Assembly: GCA_018303405.1 (NCBI GenBank)
Contig: JAGVYD010000020.1
Span: 3,241 to 50,162, forward strand
From: Candidatus Woesearchaeota archaeon
GTDB taxonomy: Archaea; Nanobdellota; Nanobdellia; Woesearchaeales; JABMPP01
DNA: 46,922 bases
Direction of reading: 5' to 3'
The notes under the pieces are model-generated. The model saw only the letters and a program-made list of their open reading frames with translations, did no database searches and had not been told where the DNA came from. Position numbers and translations under genes: made by a program. How positions within the stretch are numbered: position 1 is the first letter of the stretch; every line of letters begins with the position of its first letter. This document shows, piece by piece, positions 25,509 through 33,012 of this stretch.

Positions 25509-26177
25509 TTACTTTTTATTCTTTTTGCCCTGGCCCTTGCCTGTTGCCAATTTCTTATATCCGAGCCAGATCAGGACTGCAAGCGCTATTCCCAGCACAA
25601 CAAATCTTCCAACATCAGGCAGGTTGCCCCAATACCTTATTGTGCCATAGATTACAGTCAGCACACCGCCGCCCATAATGCCTGCGCCAACACTTTCAAG
25701 CGCAAGCATTGCAGCGCCTATAATCATAGCGGCTATTCCAACTATTCCTGCTGAAATGAACACTATCCTATTGTATTTCTCCCTTGCTTTCTCAAAGTCA
25801 AGGTTGCAGAAGCTGCAGTCCTTGTACACATTGCATCCATTGCTTTGAACAGTATAAGTGGGCATGCCTTTCCTGTCATAGCATTCCTGCTCGCTTTGCC
25901 TGTTTTCTTCAGATGTCTGCTCGCATGCATATTGATCAGTGAGTTTTCTGCACAATTGTTCTGTGCTAATGTTGCCGCAAGACAGGGCACCATAATCAAT
26001 CAGTGCAACTGGCTGCGATGCCTTGTCCCTCATCATCTCGGGGTATTCATAGAAACTGCTGGTGTTGCAATAATCATCATCCTGTGGTTCTTTCATGAAT
26101 GTGTTCAGACCATAATGTACAAAAAACACGAATAGCAAGGCAATTGAAATAACAAGGATTTTTTCTTTGAGATTCAT
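25509..26177 (-). CDS. Membrane protein with Cys-rich extracytoplasmic loop, 222 aa
   Basis: One N-terminal TM (~7-25) is followed by an exported loop of ~110 residues with nine cysteines (DDYCNTSS, LSCGN, QLCRKL, YACEQ, QECYD, NGCNVYKDCSFCNL). A cluster of two or three TM helices (~138-205) and a basic C-terminus come next. The cysteines are probably disulfide-bonded or metal-bound. I do not recognise the family. The gene starts at ATG 26177 and ends 21 bp from the downstream tRNA methyltransferase start, so co-transcription is possible. Confidence 0.72.
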   Translation of the reverse strand: MNLKEKILVISIALLFVFFVHYGLNTFMKEPQDDDYCNTSSFYEYPEMMRDKASQPVALIDYGALSCGNISTEQLCRKLTDQYACEQTSEENRQSEQECYDRKGMPTYTVQSNGCNVYKDCSFCNLDFEKAREKYNRIVFISAGIVGIAAMIIGAAMLALESVGAGIMGGGVLTVIYGTIRYWGNLPDVGRFVVLGIALAVLIWLGYKKLATGKGQGKKNKK

Positions 26178-26246
26178 ATTTGCATCACAAATAATTAATT
26201 GAATATAAAGTTATGCCATTTGCTTATTTATTTTCACTATAGAAAA

Positions 26247-26255
26247 ATATATATA
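26247..26255 (+). promoter_or_regulatory. TATA box for the winged-helix gene
   Basis: ATATATATA is centred ~27 bp upstream of ATG 26278, giving a leaderless transcript. Confidence 0.6.
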
Positions 26256-26277
26256 CTAAAAAGACATAATCCTCCCT

Positions 26278-26646
26278 ATGCCACGGGGAAGACCTATAAA
26301 ATCAGCAATAAGGCAGGCTTTGGTAGAGATACTTTTTGTCATGAAAAAAGCATACGGCTATGAGCTGTACAAGGTTTACGACGCTGTGTATCCCAAGGCA
26401 ACACTCAGGGCAGTGTATTATAACCTGCGAAAAGGGGTTGAGCTTGGGGAATTCAAGATCAATGTCATCAAGTCAGAAAAAGGCGAGTACAGCTGGGGAA
26501 CAGAGGCTGAAAAAACTTACTATGAGCTCGGCGATGCGGCCAGGGCGGCAGGGGACCCCAGAGTCAGGGAATATCTTGAAAAACAGCACTCCGGGCCTCA
26601 GGAGTCCAGGCAGGCAAAAGCAGGGGATCCTGCATCAAGTTCATAG
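26278..26646 (+). CDS. Winged-helix DNA-binding protein, 122 aa
   Basis: The N-terminal PRGRPIKSAIRQALVEIL plus KKAYGYELYKVYDAVYP and ATLRAVYYNLRKGVELGEF describe a winged helix: a basic AT-hook-like arm, a three-helix core and a wing with KSEKGEYSW. It resembles PadR-like regulators, and short proteins of this type recur in DPANN archaea. The last ~35 residues are Gln/Ser/Ala-rich and probably disordered. It is predicted to bind DNA; targets unknown. It heads a same-strand run with the two small paralogues that follow, though each of those has its own A/T-rich promoter. Confidence 0.78.
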   Translation: MPRGRPIKSAIRQALVEILFVMKKAYGYELYKVYDAVYPKATLRAVYYNLRKGVELGEFKINVIKSEKGEYSWGTEAEKTYYELGDAARAAGDPRVREYLEKQHSGPQESRQAKAGDPASSS

Positions 26647-26680
26647 TTAGGGTTAAAAACCTGTCCAGCTTCTCTCATTC

Positions 26681-27136
26681 ATGCAATACTATACAGCAAA
26701 GCAAAGGTACAGGGACCTGGTTCAGGATTTTGAAAACTATTTTTCAGTGAGCAATCTAGCTTCTTATGGGAATGAGCCTGCAAATCTCAACAAGCAGCAT
26801 TTGCGGGATGCAACTCCGCTTGAGCTGCTGACAATTACCTATGGATACCAGGACCAGCTGGATTTGGTTTACAAATTATTAAACAGGGCTGGTGAAACCG
26901 GCAACATGCCTCTTGCTTCAGAGCTTCACAAGGAGCGCGAAACATTGGAAAGCAAGCTCAAGCTTCTACGGGCTAAATTCATACTCCCCATGCTAATCAC
27001 GCATAGTAGCAAAGAAACACGTCTGCCTTATTTCGAGGAATTGAACCTAAACGAAACCGATCTTGCAATTAGGATCCGGATTGTTGCACAGCGGGAAGGC
27101 GCACGGCATAAGCAGCTTCCATGGTTAAACAATTAG
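26681..27136 (+). CDS. Hypothetical protein, paralogue 1 of adjacent pair
   Basis: The 151-aa soluble protein is mainly helical. The core LELLTITYGYQDQLDLVYKL followed by MPLASELHKERETLESKLKL and LRAKFILPMLI aligns with the next gene (EISSLQSA..LDLAEQSM, AWQGEARELREKIDMLRYDFIRPKLIIMG). Both start MQY. TTAAAAA at ~26655 is ~26 bp before ATG 26681. No known domain is recognised. A small tandem-duplicated family is the only safe statement. Confidence 0.68.
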   Translation: MQYYTAKQRYRDLVQDFENYFSVSNLASYGNEPANLNKQHLRDATPLELLTITYGYQDQLDLVYKLLNRAGETGNMPLASELHKERETLESKLKLLRAKFILPMLITHSSKETRLPYFEELNLNETDLAIRIRIVAQREGARHKQLPWLNN

Positions 27137-27184
27137 GCTTTGCAATAGGCAATATTTTTAAAATGAAAGAATGTACTTACTCTT

Positions 27185-27652
27185 ATGCAATATAACCAAG
27201 GAAGGGTCGAACATCCACCACTGGCTGTTTATATGGATGCCGTCTATAGTGCCAAAAAAATTAATCAAGAACAGTCTCAGGGCAGTCCAGGCTGGCGCAG
27301 CAGCAATGGTCCATTGTATGAAATTTCCTCCCTGCAGTCTGCGCCAATAATGGCCCTCTATGAGCTGTTGCATTTCTACAAGGGCAACCTCGACCTTGCC
27401 GAGCAAAGCATGATGAATGCATACGCACGCGGCAGCGATGACCTGGCAGTTGCATGGCAGGGCGAGGCAAGGGAACTGCGGGAAAAAATTGACATGCTGC
27501 GCTATGATTTCATCCGCCCAAAGCTAATTATCATGGGGCAAACGGACAGGCCAGTCAGGGGCGGCAAATCAGAGGCCATGGGATTGGAAAGCAAGCTGAT
27601 TGACCCAGAGATTGTGGCATTGCTGGGAAGGCACAGGCACTGGGCGAACTAA
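27185..27652 (+). CDS. Hypothetical protein, paralogue 2 of adjacent pair
   Basis: This 155-aa protein shares with its upstream neighbour the MQY start, the central Leu-rich helix and the LRxxFIxPxLI segment near residues 100-118. It differs in its N-terminal loop and C-terminal tail (Arg/His-rich, ending LLGRHRHWAN). ATTTTTAAAAT at ~27151-27161 precedes ATG 27185 by ~27 bp. The two genes arose by duplication and have diverged. Function unknown. Confidence 0.68.
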   Translation: MQYNQGRVEHPPLAVYMDAVYSAKKINQEQSQGSPGWRSSNGPLYEISSLQSAPIMALYELLHFYKGNLDLAEQSMMNAYARGSDDLAVAWQGEARELREKIDMLRYDFIRPKLIIMGQTDRPVRGGKSEAMGLESKLIDPEIVALLGRHRHWAN

Positions 27653-27686
27653 ACCGCATTTTACTAATCAAATTTCTAACGGCAAG

Positions 27687-27694
27687 TTTATAAA
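27687..27694 (+). promoter_or_regulatory. TATA box of the tRNA-like/tRNA-Ala transcription unit
   Basis: TTTATAAA is ~30 bp upstream of the tRNA-like RNA at 27726, so transcription should start at about 27717-27720. No comparable box precedes tRNA-Ala itself, so both may be made as one precursor. Confidence 0.5.
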
Positions 27695-27725
27695 CAACTA
27701 CACTCTTTTTCTGGAAATATTTCTT

Positions 27726-27800
27726 GGGCTCGTGGCTCAGTCAGGCAATCTTTAAAAAGATTGCACAGAAACAAAGGGAACGCAAGGTTCCCTGAGCCCA
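27726..27800 (+). ncRNA. tRNA-like RNA (degenerate tRNA-Ala relative)
   Basis: This 75-nt segment has a perfect tRNA-style 7-bp acceptor (GGGCTCG 27726-27732 with TGAGCCC 27793-27799) plus a discriminator A. Its first nucleotides, GGGCTCGTGGCTCAG, differ from the true tRNA-Ala at one base. The remainder is not a tRNA: the D-stem lacks its 3' strand, the anticodon-like hairpin is GCAATC/GATTGC with an 8-nt loop, and the T-arm position is AGGGAAC/GTTCCCT without a TTCRA loop. It could be a decayed tRNA gene or a separate three-hairpin RNA that keeps the acceptor stem for processing. It shares a promoter with tRNA-Ala. Confidence 0.55.
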
Positions 27801-27858
27801 GACGAAGGAATATCAACAATCGCAAACGATTAGATTGCCCGAGATGACAAATTTTCTT

Positions 27859-27930
27859 GGGCTCGTAGCTCAGCAGCAGAGCGCACCGTTCGCAACGGTG
27901 AGGCCGCGGGTTCAAATCCCGCCGAGTCCA
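27859..27930 (+). tRNA. tRNA-Ala (anticodon CGC)
   Basis: A complete 72-nt cloverleaf is present. The acceptor is GGGCTCG/CGAGTCC with the alanine-specific G3-U70 wobble pair. The D-stem is GCTC/GAGC, the anticodon stem CACCG/CGGTG with loop TTCGCAA, and the T-stem GCGGG/CCCGC with loop TTCAAAT. The discriminator is A73. CCA is not encoded. There is no intron. It decodes GCG. Confidence 0.96.
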
Positions 27931-27996
27931 TTAACGGCCACGCCCCGTTAACAAGCGCTGTGTATTAAGGGGGTATTCACTTCGTTCCAACCCCCT
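27931..27996 (+). terminator. Two hairpins downstream of tRNA-Ala
   Basis: TTAACGG (27931-27937) pairs with CCGTTAA (27945-27951) directly after the tRNA. AGGGGGT (27968-27974) pairs with ACCCCCT (27990-27996). They may serve 3' processing or termination. The second loop contains TCACTTCGTTC (27977-27987), the reverse complement of an 11-mer in repeat family E. From 27997 to 28062 I see nothing further. Confidence 0.45.
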
Positions 27997-28062
27997 GAAC
28001 TCCCATCATCTAAATTAATTGTCAATCAAGTTGAACTAATCCTGACCGCCGGGTCGATATCA

Positions 28063-29028
28063 TCATCTCTTCTGTTTCAGAAATTTTTGTCTGGCAGGAG
28101 CATTCTGTTTTTTTCGAGGATTTTCCTGAAAAATCCGCTGATGATTCACCGGCCCGAGCCAATCAGTGTAAAACTTTTTTCCAAGGTCCTGTGCAACCGC
28201 CTTGCTGGTGATATGGTAAGGATACTGTCCTCCCATCAGTTGGTCATTTTCATCATTATTAGGCCCAAAATTATGGATTAATTCATGAGCTATAAGGGGA
28301 TACACTTCCTCAGGATATGTTCTCCATCTGGGTCCTGAAGCCGTAACTGGTTGTCGATATTGCAGGATTCCTGAATTTCCATTAATCGGTGCCGTCCCGT
28401 AAAAACCCTCTTCGTCAAAAGCCCCCTCACCCTTATTGAAGATAATCCCTTGCCGCTTCAGCAAAGTTTCCTTCTTCGTATCTTCCACCAGTGTATGCCC
28501 GGTAAAATATATTACAAAAGGTCTATAGGTATCCTCAAGTACAGAAATCATCTTCATTGTTTCTAATTTTCCGGCTTCATTCCTTTCCTTCAACAAGGTA
28601 TCAATAATCCCCTGGTGGGAAAGCATAATGCGATATTTCATCTCGGGTTGATGATCACGATATGCATGTTGCCAAATTCTCTGATTTGCCTCGTTGAACC
28701 ATTTATCTATAATCCCCTGAGGATCCTGGCCATCAATTAGCTCGAGGAATCTACCATCAACAATAGAATAAATAGGGACAATAACCTCTGATGTGCCGGA
28801 GCGCAGGTAAAAAAAGGGCTGTTTGTCTGGCATATCCATCAGATCCAATCCTTCCTTGAGCCGGTCAATAATAATTCCAAGAGAGAAATTTGTGTCAGCA
28901 GGCATTGCTGCACTAACTGGCTCAGGCCCAAATTCTTGTGTCTCATCCGCGCTCTGTCCAAATGCCTTCGTTCCTGTGGCCGTTGCAGCATAGAATGCAA
29001 GGGTCATCATCAATATCTTCCTATCCAT
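28063..29028 (-). CDS. Secreted HExxH zinc-peptidase-like protein
   Basis: The 321-aa protein has an N-terminal signal-like segment (1-24, ending TKAFG) and a mature region. Within it, YPLIAHELIHNFGPNNDEND (H248, E249, H252) is a zincin motif. The pattern HExxHxxG followed by Asn/Asp and LMGG (265-268) recalls metzincins with a Met-turn, but the third ligand at the metzincin position is Asn rather than His or Asp. Either D259 or a later acidic residue would have to bind zinc. The substrate is unknown. The C-terminus is strongly basic (PRKKQNAPARQKFLKQKR). It ends near the tRNA cluster and follows a surface-protein gene by 49 bp. Confidence 0.7.
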   Translation of the reverse strand: MDRKILMMTLAFYAATATGTKAFGQSADETQEFGPEPVSAAMPADTNFSLGIIIDRLKEGLDLMDMPDKQPFFYLRSGTSEVIVPIYSIVDGRFLELIDGQDPQGIIDKWFNEANQRIWQHAYRDHQPEMKYRIMLSHQGIIDTLLKERNEAGKLETMKMISVLEDTYRPFVIYFTGHTLVEDTKKETLLKRQGIIFNKGEGAFDEEGFYGTAPINGNSGILQYRQPVTASGPRWRTYPEEVYPLIAHELIHNFGPNNDENDQLMGGQYPYHITSKAVAQDLGKKFYTDWLGPVNHQRIFQENPRKKQNAPARQKFLKQKR

Positions 29029-29077
29029 AAATATGAATCATTCTCGACGCCATGCCTTTACATCACTCCAAGCACAA

Positions 29078-29911
29078 TCATATCTGTGCAGCTGGAATAA
29101 AAGATGCAACTACTGCATCTGCATCATAATCATAGATGACATACAGGTCCTGCCATTGCAGGAGATACTGGCCCGGCCCGGCATTCATAAAAAAATCAGG
29201 TGAACTCAGCTTCCCCTGGTCAATCATGGCCTGTTCCAGCTTTGTTATTGTTGGATTTATAGTGGAGTGGCCGGCTACTTCTGCATGCGCCATCAGTTTC
29301 TGCACAAAATCATCAGGTATGACCAGCTTTGCCGCAAAGTTGACTATCCTGTCATTGCCGTAGTCATATATCACGGAAAGGTCATTCCAGTCAACCAAAT
29401 AATCACCGCTTCTTGCCTGGCCAAAAAATGCAGGATTATTGGCCTGCGCCGCACTCAGGGTTTGGTCATCCAGCCTGGTTATCAGCGGCACGCTTGCGTT
29501 TGCATAGCCTTCCAGTTCCGCATGCGCCAGCAATTTTGCCACCAGGTCTTCAGGCGCCATTTCCTGCTCGACCATATTGACAATCCTGCCTGATTCGTAG
29601 TCATAAATAAGAATCAATCCGGGGTATGTCAGGAAGTAGTCCCCGACCTTTGCATCCTTAAAAAATTCAGGGTTGTTCTGCCTGGCGAATTCCAGGTCTG
29701 CCTGGGTTATTTTGGCCACAGTTGGAAAAGCCCCCTTGTACTTTGAAAGCTCGCTATGGGCATCAAGCTTTGCTGTAAGCTGGTCAAAAATGTCGCCAGA
29801 GCCTTTGCCGCCCGGCAGTTTGAAATCAATGACATACGCTGCCACCATGACAAGAATGACTCCTGTCAAAACAAGATTTGCCATCACAAGCTTTTTGTCG
29901 GTATTTGCCAT
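29078..29911 (-). CDS. Membrane-anchored surface protein with three ~75-aa repeats
   Basis: A 277-aa protein with an N-terminal TM anchor (~9-29) and three tandem domains at roughly 45-115, 120-195 and 200-272. Each repeat contains a helix with LxAHxEL or LMAHAEV, a variable P-T-I/V-x-(K/R) strand, NNPxFFxxAxxGDY, and a strand ending IYDYxxxRIVN (last copy: IYDYDADAVV). The regular spacing indicates recent internal duplication. No family is recognised; an exported binding or structural role is inferred from the anchor. ATG 29911 is preceded by GAGGGGGT, a strong Shine-Dalgarno. Confidence 0.75.
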   Translation of the reverse strand: MANTDKKLVMANLVLTGVILVMVAAYVIDFKLPGGKGSGDIFDQLTAKLDAHSELSKYKGAFPTVAKITQADLEFARQNNPEFFKDAKVGDYFLTYPGLILIYDYESGRIVNMVEQEMAPEDLVAKLLAHAELEGYANASVPLITRLDDQTLSAAQANNPAFFGQARSGDYLVDWNDLSVIYDYGNDRIVNFAAKLVIPDDFVQKLMAHAEVAGHSTINPTITKLEQAMIDQGKLSSPDFFMNAGPGQYLLQWQDLYVIYDYDADAVVASFIPAAQI

Positions 29912-30060
29912 AGCTACCCCCTCATAACCAAGTTATTGAACAGTCATCTGATAAACCTGTTTTATTTTTAAGCCTTGCCCTTTTTGACTCAACAGTGGTT
30001 CTAATCATCAAGACATAGATGCCGAAAAAATATTTATCCATTATCTACCTTATTATCTTA

Positions 30061-31269
30061 TCATCTGATAAACGCCAAAGCTATGAGCGCAAGAATCAAT
30101 GCCAGCAGGCCAATGCTCAGCCTTTTCCACCACAGCGTGCCTTTTTTCTCGCCGAAATAATGCACCATGGCAAGCAGCATCATCCTGCCGCCGTCAATTG
30201 GCCCAATCGGGACCAAATTGAACAGGCCTATGCCGAGATTCAGTATAAAGAGCCACATGAATAGCTCTGAAAGCCAAATGAATCCCGGAAAGCTTTTTTG
30301 GTACAATACCGGAAGTGTGGTATCAACATGATAGCTCTGCTCCCCTGAAATGCCGAGATAGCCTTTTGAAGCATTCTTGGGGTGCGGCTGCAGGGTGGCA
30401 TAATAAATGCCGCCGTCAGTAACAATCTGGACAACTTCGCCTGGCTTTTTTGCATCCATCACTTTTGTAAAATTGACAGTGTAGACCACTCCCTCCCCAT
30501 CTATTGAAGTTATAATCTCGCCGCTCTTCATCCCTGTCAATTCTGCAGGGTATTTCACTGAGCTGTCTTCCTTGTTTGCATTGATGTCAGTAATCTTCAG
30601 CCCGTCATAGACAACAATCCTTTCCATGGCCGGGACAAAGGCAAATGAAACAATCAGGAATGCGATGAGCGCAAGTATCATGTTGCTGAACGGCCCGGCT
30701 GCCAATACTGCAAGCTGCTGCTTTTTGGGCTTTTTTGACATTTCCTTGTCATCCGGCTCCACAAATGCAGCAGGGATGATAGGCACAAGGATTGAAAGGA
30801 ATGCAAACCCGCTTGACTTTATCTTCATGCCATAAAGGCGGGCCACCACGCCATGTGAAAACTCATGCACTGTGGCAATCACGAAAATTGAGATAATCCA
30901 GTGCATAAAGGGAACGGCAATTATCCCCTTCAGCCCAGTCTCAATGGGGAGGACCAGGGCGACCGGCGCAGCCGCGTCTGGCTGGGTCAAGGACTTGATA
31001 AGGCTGCTCAGCAGCTCAAAGGTTATGACAGCCATGCCGAGAAAGCCAAAATAAATCCCCCAGCTGGACAATGCCCTCACAGTTTTGGGGTATTTTTTCG
31101 CCAGCCTGTCCATCATCGGCAGGCCGATCTTGGTGCGGTAGAGAATAAAATATATTATCGGGAATAAAATTCTCTGGAATTCTATCTTTTTTCTCTTGAA
31201 CCAGAGAAAAATAAGCATTCCAATCAGAAATGCAATTGCCAAGTTTGTCTGCATACCCATTGTGAACAT
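30061..31269 (-). CDS. Site-2-type intramembrane metalloprotease (M50)
   Basis: The 402-aa multi-pass protein has TVHEFSHGVVARLYG (H135, E136, H139; the HExxH zinc site in a TM helix), a PDZ-like region (~220-300, with ITSIDGEGV and GYLGI), and the second S2P motif PIGPIDGGRMM in a C-terminal helix that supplies the Asp ligand. It cleaves transmembrane substrates. It follows eL40 with 4 bp between that stop and the ATG at 31269 (a TTG at 31272 is also possible), so it is translationally coupled in the aIF5A-eL40 operon. Confidence 0.9.
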   Translation of the reverse strand: MFTMGMQTNLAIAFLIGMLIFLWFKRKKIEFQRILFPIIYFILYRTKIGLPMMDRLAKKYPKTVRALSSWGIYFGFLGMAVITFELLSSLIKSLTQPDAAAPVALVLPIETGLKGIIAVPFMHWIISIFVIATVHEFSHGVVARLYGMKIKSSGFAFLSILVPIIPAAFVEPDDKEMSKKPKKQQLAVLAAGPFSNMILALIAFLIVSFAFVPAMERIVVYDGLKITDINANKEDSSVKYPAELTGMKSGEIITSIDGEGVVYTVNFTKVMDAKKPGEVVQIVTDGGIYYATLQPHPKNASKGYLGISGEQSYHVDTTLPVLYQKSFPGFIWLSELFMWLFILNLGIGLFNLVPIGPIDGGRMMLLAMVHYFGEKKGTLWWKRLSIGLLALILALIALAFIR

Positions 31270-31273
31270 CAAA

Positions 31274-31435
31274 CTATTTCAGCCTGACAGGCCTCAATGC
31301 CCTGCCGCCGCACTTTTTGCACTTAACCTTCCCAGCCAGAATCTTCATGTTGGGTGACCTGAGCTTAAGCTTGCATCTGCGGCATACAAAAACATTCCTG
31401 TAAATCCTTGCTTGTGCTTCGGGAAATTTGACCAA
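31274..31435 (-). CDS. Ribosomal protein eL40
   Basis: This 53-aa gene is easily missed because of its length and TTG start. The product begins (M)VKFPEAQARIYRN, the conserved FPEAxAR start of L40e, followed by a zinc ribbon CRRC...CKKCGG and the RALRPVRLK tail. It is a large-subunit protein near the factor-binding site. The TTG at 31435 is chosen because AGGTGAGG lies 4-6 nt upstream and because the protein then starts at the conserved FPEA segment. It sits 26 bp after aIF5A and 4 bp before the site-2 protease. Confidence 0.9.
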   Translation of the reverse strand: MVKFPEAQARIYRNVFVCRRCKLKLRSPNMKILAGKVKCKKCGGRALRPVRLK

Positions 31436-31461
31436 TTTGCCTCACCTTTGCGGTTGAAATT

Positions 31462-31863
31462 TTATTCCGCCTTGACCTGCTTCATGACCTTTTCAGCCAG
31501 TACTATCCAGTAAACAACCTGTGCGCCGTCAACTGCCGCGCCTTTAAGCTCTTCAGGGATTTTCATGTCAAAGGTTTCATAGCTTTCCATGTCCATGACA
31601 TTTGCCACGTCACCCTGGACTGACAATATCTGGGCATTCTTCTTCTCAACCACCGGCACTTCCACATTTTCGTGGCCCGGCGCGACAATGACCCTTTTCT
31701 TGTCGTCAAAAAGGCCGACTCCTGTCAGCCTGATTTTTGCATGGCCATGCTTTCCAGGCCTGCTGACCTGGATATCCACAACCTTGCATGCAGCGCCATC
31801 AATGACAATATAATTTCCTTTCTGAAGCTCGTTTATTCCAACTAATTTGGTTGCACCAGTCAT
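31462..31863 (-). CDS. Translation initiation factor aIF5A
   Basis: The 133-aa protein binds near the ribosomal E/P sites and relieves stalling, for example at polyproline. K38 in SRPGKHGHAK is the lysine that becomes (deoxy)hypusine. The N-terminal SH3-like barrel (~5-70) and the C-terminal OB fold (~72-133, with ILSVQGDVANVMDMESYETF) are complete. It heads the aIF5A-eL40-S2P operon. TATATAAA at 31933-31926 gives a leader of ~40 nt with GAGGGAT before the ATG, so this mRNA is not leaderless. Confidence 0.95.
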   Translation of the reverse strand: MTGATKLVGINELQKGNYIVIDGAACKVVDIQVSRPGKHGHAKIRLTGVGLFDDKKRVIVAPGHENVEVPVVEKKNAQILSVQGDVANVMDMESYETFDMKIPEELKGAAVDGAQVVYWIVLAEKVMKQVKAE

Positions 31864-31947
31864 GATAATCCCTCTATCTCAACATCAATATGCCCTTTTG
31901 CCAATGGATTAGGATTTTTAAGCCCTATATAAAGGTTTCCCCGCTCT

Positions 31948-32112
31948 GGCGCTGCCCCGAGACTTGCTTTTGGCATCAAATATGTGAGGTTCAGCTGTTC
32001 ATGCCTTAACGCATTTTTCGAAGTTCCAGGGAGAAAAATGCTCTCAAGTTGAGCGTATACAGCCGAACAGATGCCAAAAGTCGAGGCGTATGCCGAGATC
32101 CGGGGCAGAGCC
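31948..32112 (+). repeat. CGAG three-way-junction element, copy B
   Basis: Outer stem: 31948-31959 with 32101-32112 (GGCGCTGCCCCG/CGGGGCAGAGCC, 11 of 12 paired). Second stem: 31967-31977 with 32070-32080 (CTTTTGGCATC/GATGCCAAAAG, 11 bp). The hairpin is 32082-32097, CGAGGCGTATGCCGAG. An internal hairpin GCATTTTTC/GAAAAATGC (32011-32041) is shared in form with copy A. The junction has a few extra nucleotides compared with A, C and D (linker AGACTTG; ATC after the hairpin). It lies between the aIF5A promoter and the 3' end of the cyclophilin gene. The flanks CCCCGCTCT and CCCCATTCT are only a weak direct repeat. Confidence 0.72.
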
Positions 32113-32142
32113 CCATTCTAATCCCGTGCAATTATTGCGCTG

Positions 32143-32778
32143 TTACTCCACTGTAACCTTCTCAATAACAACATCATCCAATGGCCAATCCTGGTAAGGC
32201 CCATTGCTGCCAGTGGCAACACCTGCGATTTTGTCAACAACATCCATCCCTTCAACAACTTCACCAAACACAGCATAGCCATAGTTATTGTCATTCTGGT
32301 AATTCAGGAACCCATTGTCAGCCAGGTTGATAAAGAACTGGCTGGTCGCGGAATCAATCACATTGGTCCTGGCCATTGCAATTGTGCCGCGCCTATTGAG
32401 GAGACCATTCTTGGCTTCATTCTTGATCGGTGGATTGGTCTCCTTCTGCGTGCCATCAGCAGTGAACCCGCCGCCCTGGACCATAAATCCGGGAATGACC
32501 CTGTGGAATATTGTCCCATCGTAAAATCCCGCAGTTGCATAATCTGCAAAATTTTTCACAGTCAATGGCGCCTTTGCTGAATCCAGCTTGACCTTGATTG
32601 TGCCCATGCTTGTTTCAATTGTTGCATGCATAGTTTCACCTTCCTTGTTTTCTAACGGCACAGCTTCCGTGCTTGGCGTTTTGCTTGCCTTGTTTTCAAT
32701 GCCAAACATGACTATTGCAGAAACTGAAAAAATTGCAATCAGCGCAATCAGCATAATGTGTAATTTTTTTATTTTCAT
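32143..32778 (-). CDS. Membrane-anchored cyclophilin-type peptidyl-prolyl isomerase
   Basis: The 211-aa protein has one N-terminal TM (~8-26), a short linker, and a complete small cyclophilin domain: [14 protein letters not shown] (catalytic Arg in FHRV), [14 protein letters not shown], and [17 protein letters not shown]. It would accelerate prolyl isomerisation of exported proteins outside the membrane. ATG 32778 has GGTGGTG just upstream; GTG codons upstream are less likely. It is convergent with structured element B. Confidence 0.92.
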   Translation of the reverse strand: MKIKKLHIMLIALIAIFSVSAIVMFGIENKASKTPSTEAVPLENKEGETMHATIETSMGTIKVKLDSAKAPLTVKNFADYATAGFYDGTIFHRVIPGFMVQGGGFTADGTQKETNPPIKNEAKNGLLNRRGTIAMARTNVIDSATSQFFINLADNGFLNYQNDNNYGYAVFGEVVEGMDVVDKIAGVATGSNGPYQDWPLDDVVIEKVTVE

Positions 32779-32973
32779 AAGCACCACCATGCCAAGAAAT
32801 CCGGCTATCGTTTAAAAATCTTTGTTGTTTGCATTTCCATGCCCTTATTTTCTTTTTGAATCTGGATAATCTGCACTTCGGCCGGTTTTGCACGGGCATA
32901 GATTATGGGCATAGATTTCCAGGCAATTATTTTTGTAAAACTATATAAACGCCTGCCCTTTAATCGCTCTATC

Positions 32974-33000
32974 ATATTGCAATCACTGATATTGCAATCA
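32974..33000. repeat. Tandem duplication in the SPFH leader
   Basis: ATATTGCAATCA occurs at 32974-32985 and 32989-33000 (period 15), just upstream of the GGGGGTG ribosome-binding site of the SPFH gene. Confidence 0.7.
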
Positions 33001-33012
33001 GGGGGTGTGAAA

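Noticed and set aside
27726-27930. One intron-containing tRNA spanning both tRNA-like segments
   Set aside because: The second segment folds as a complete tRNA-Ala on its own, and the first has its own complete acceptor stem.
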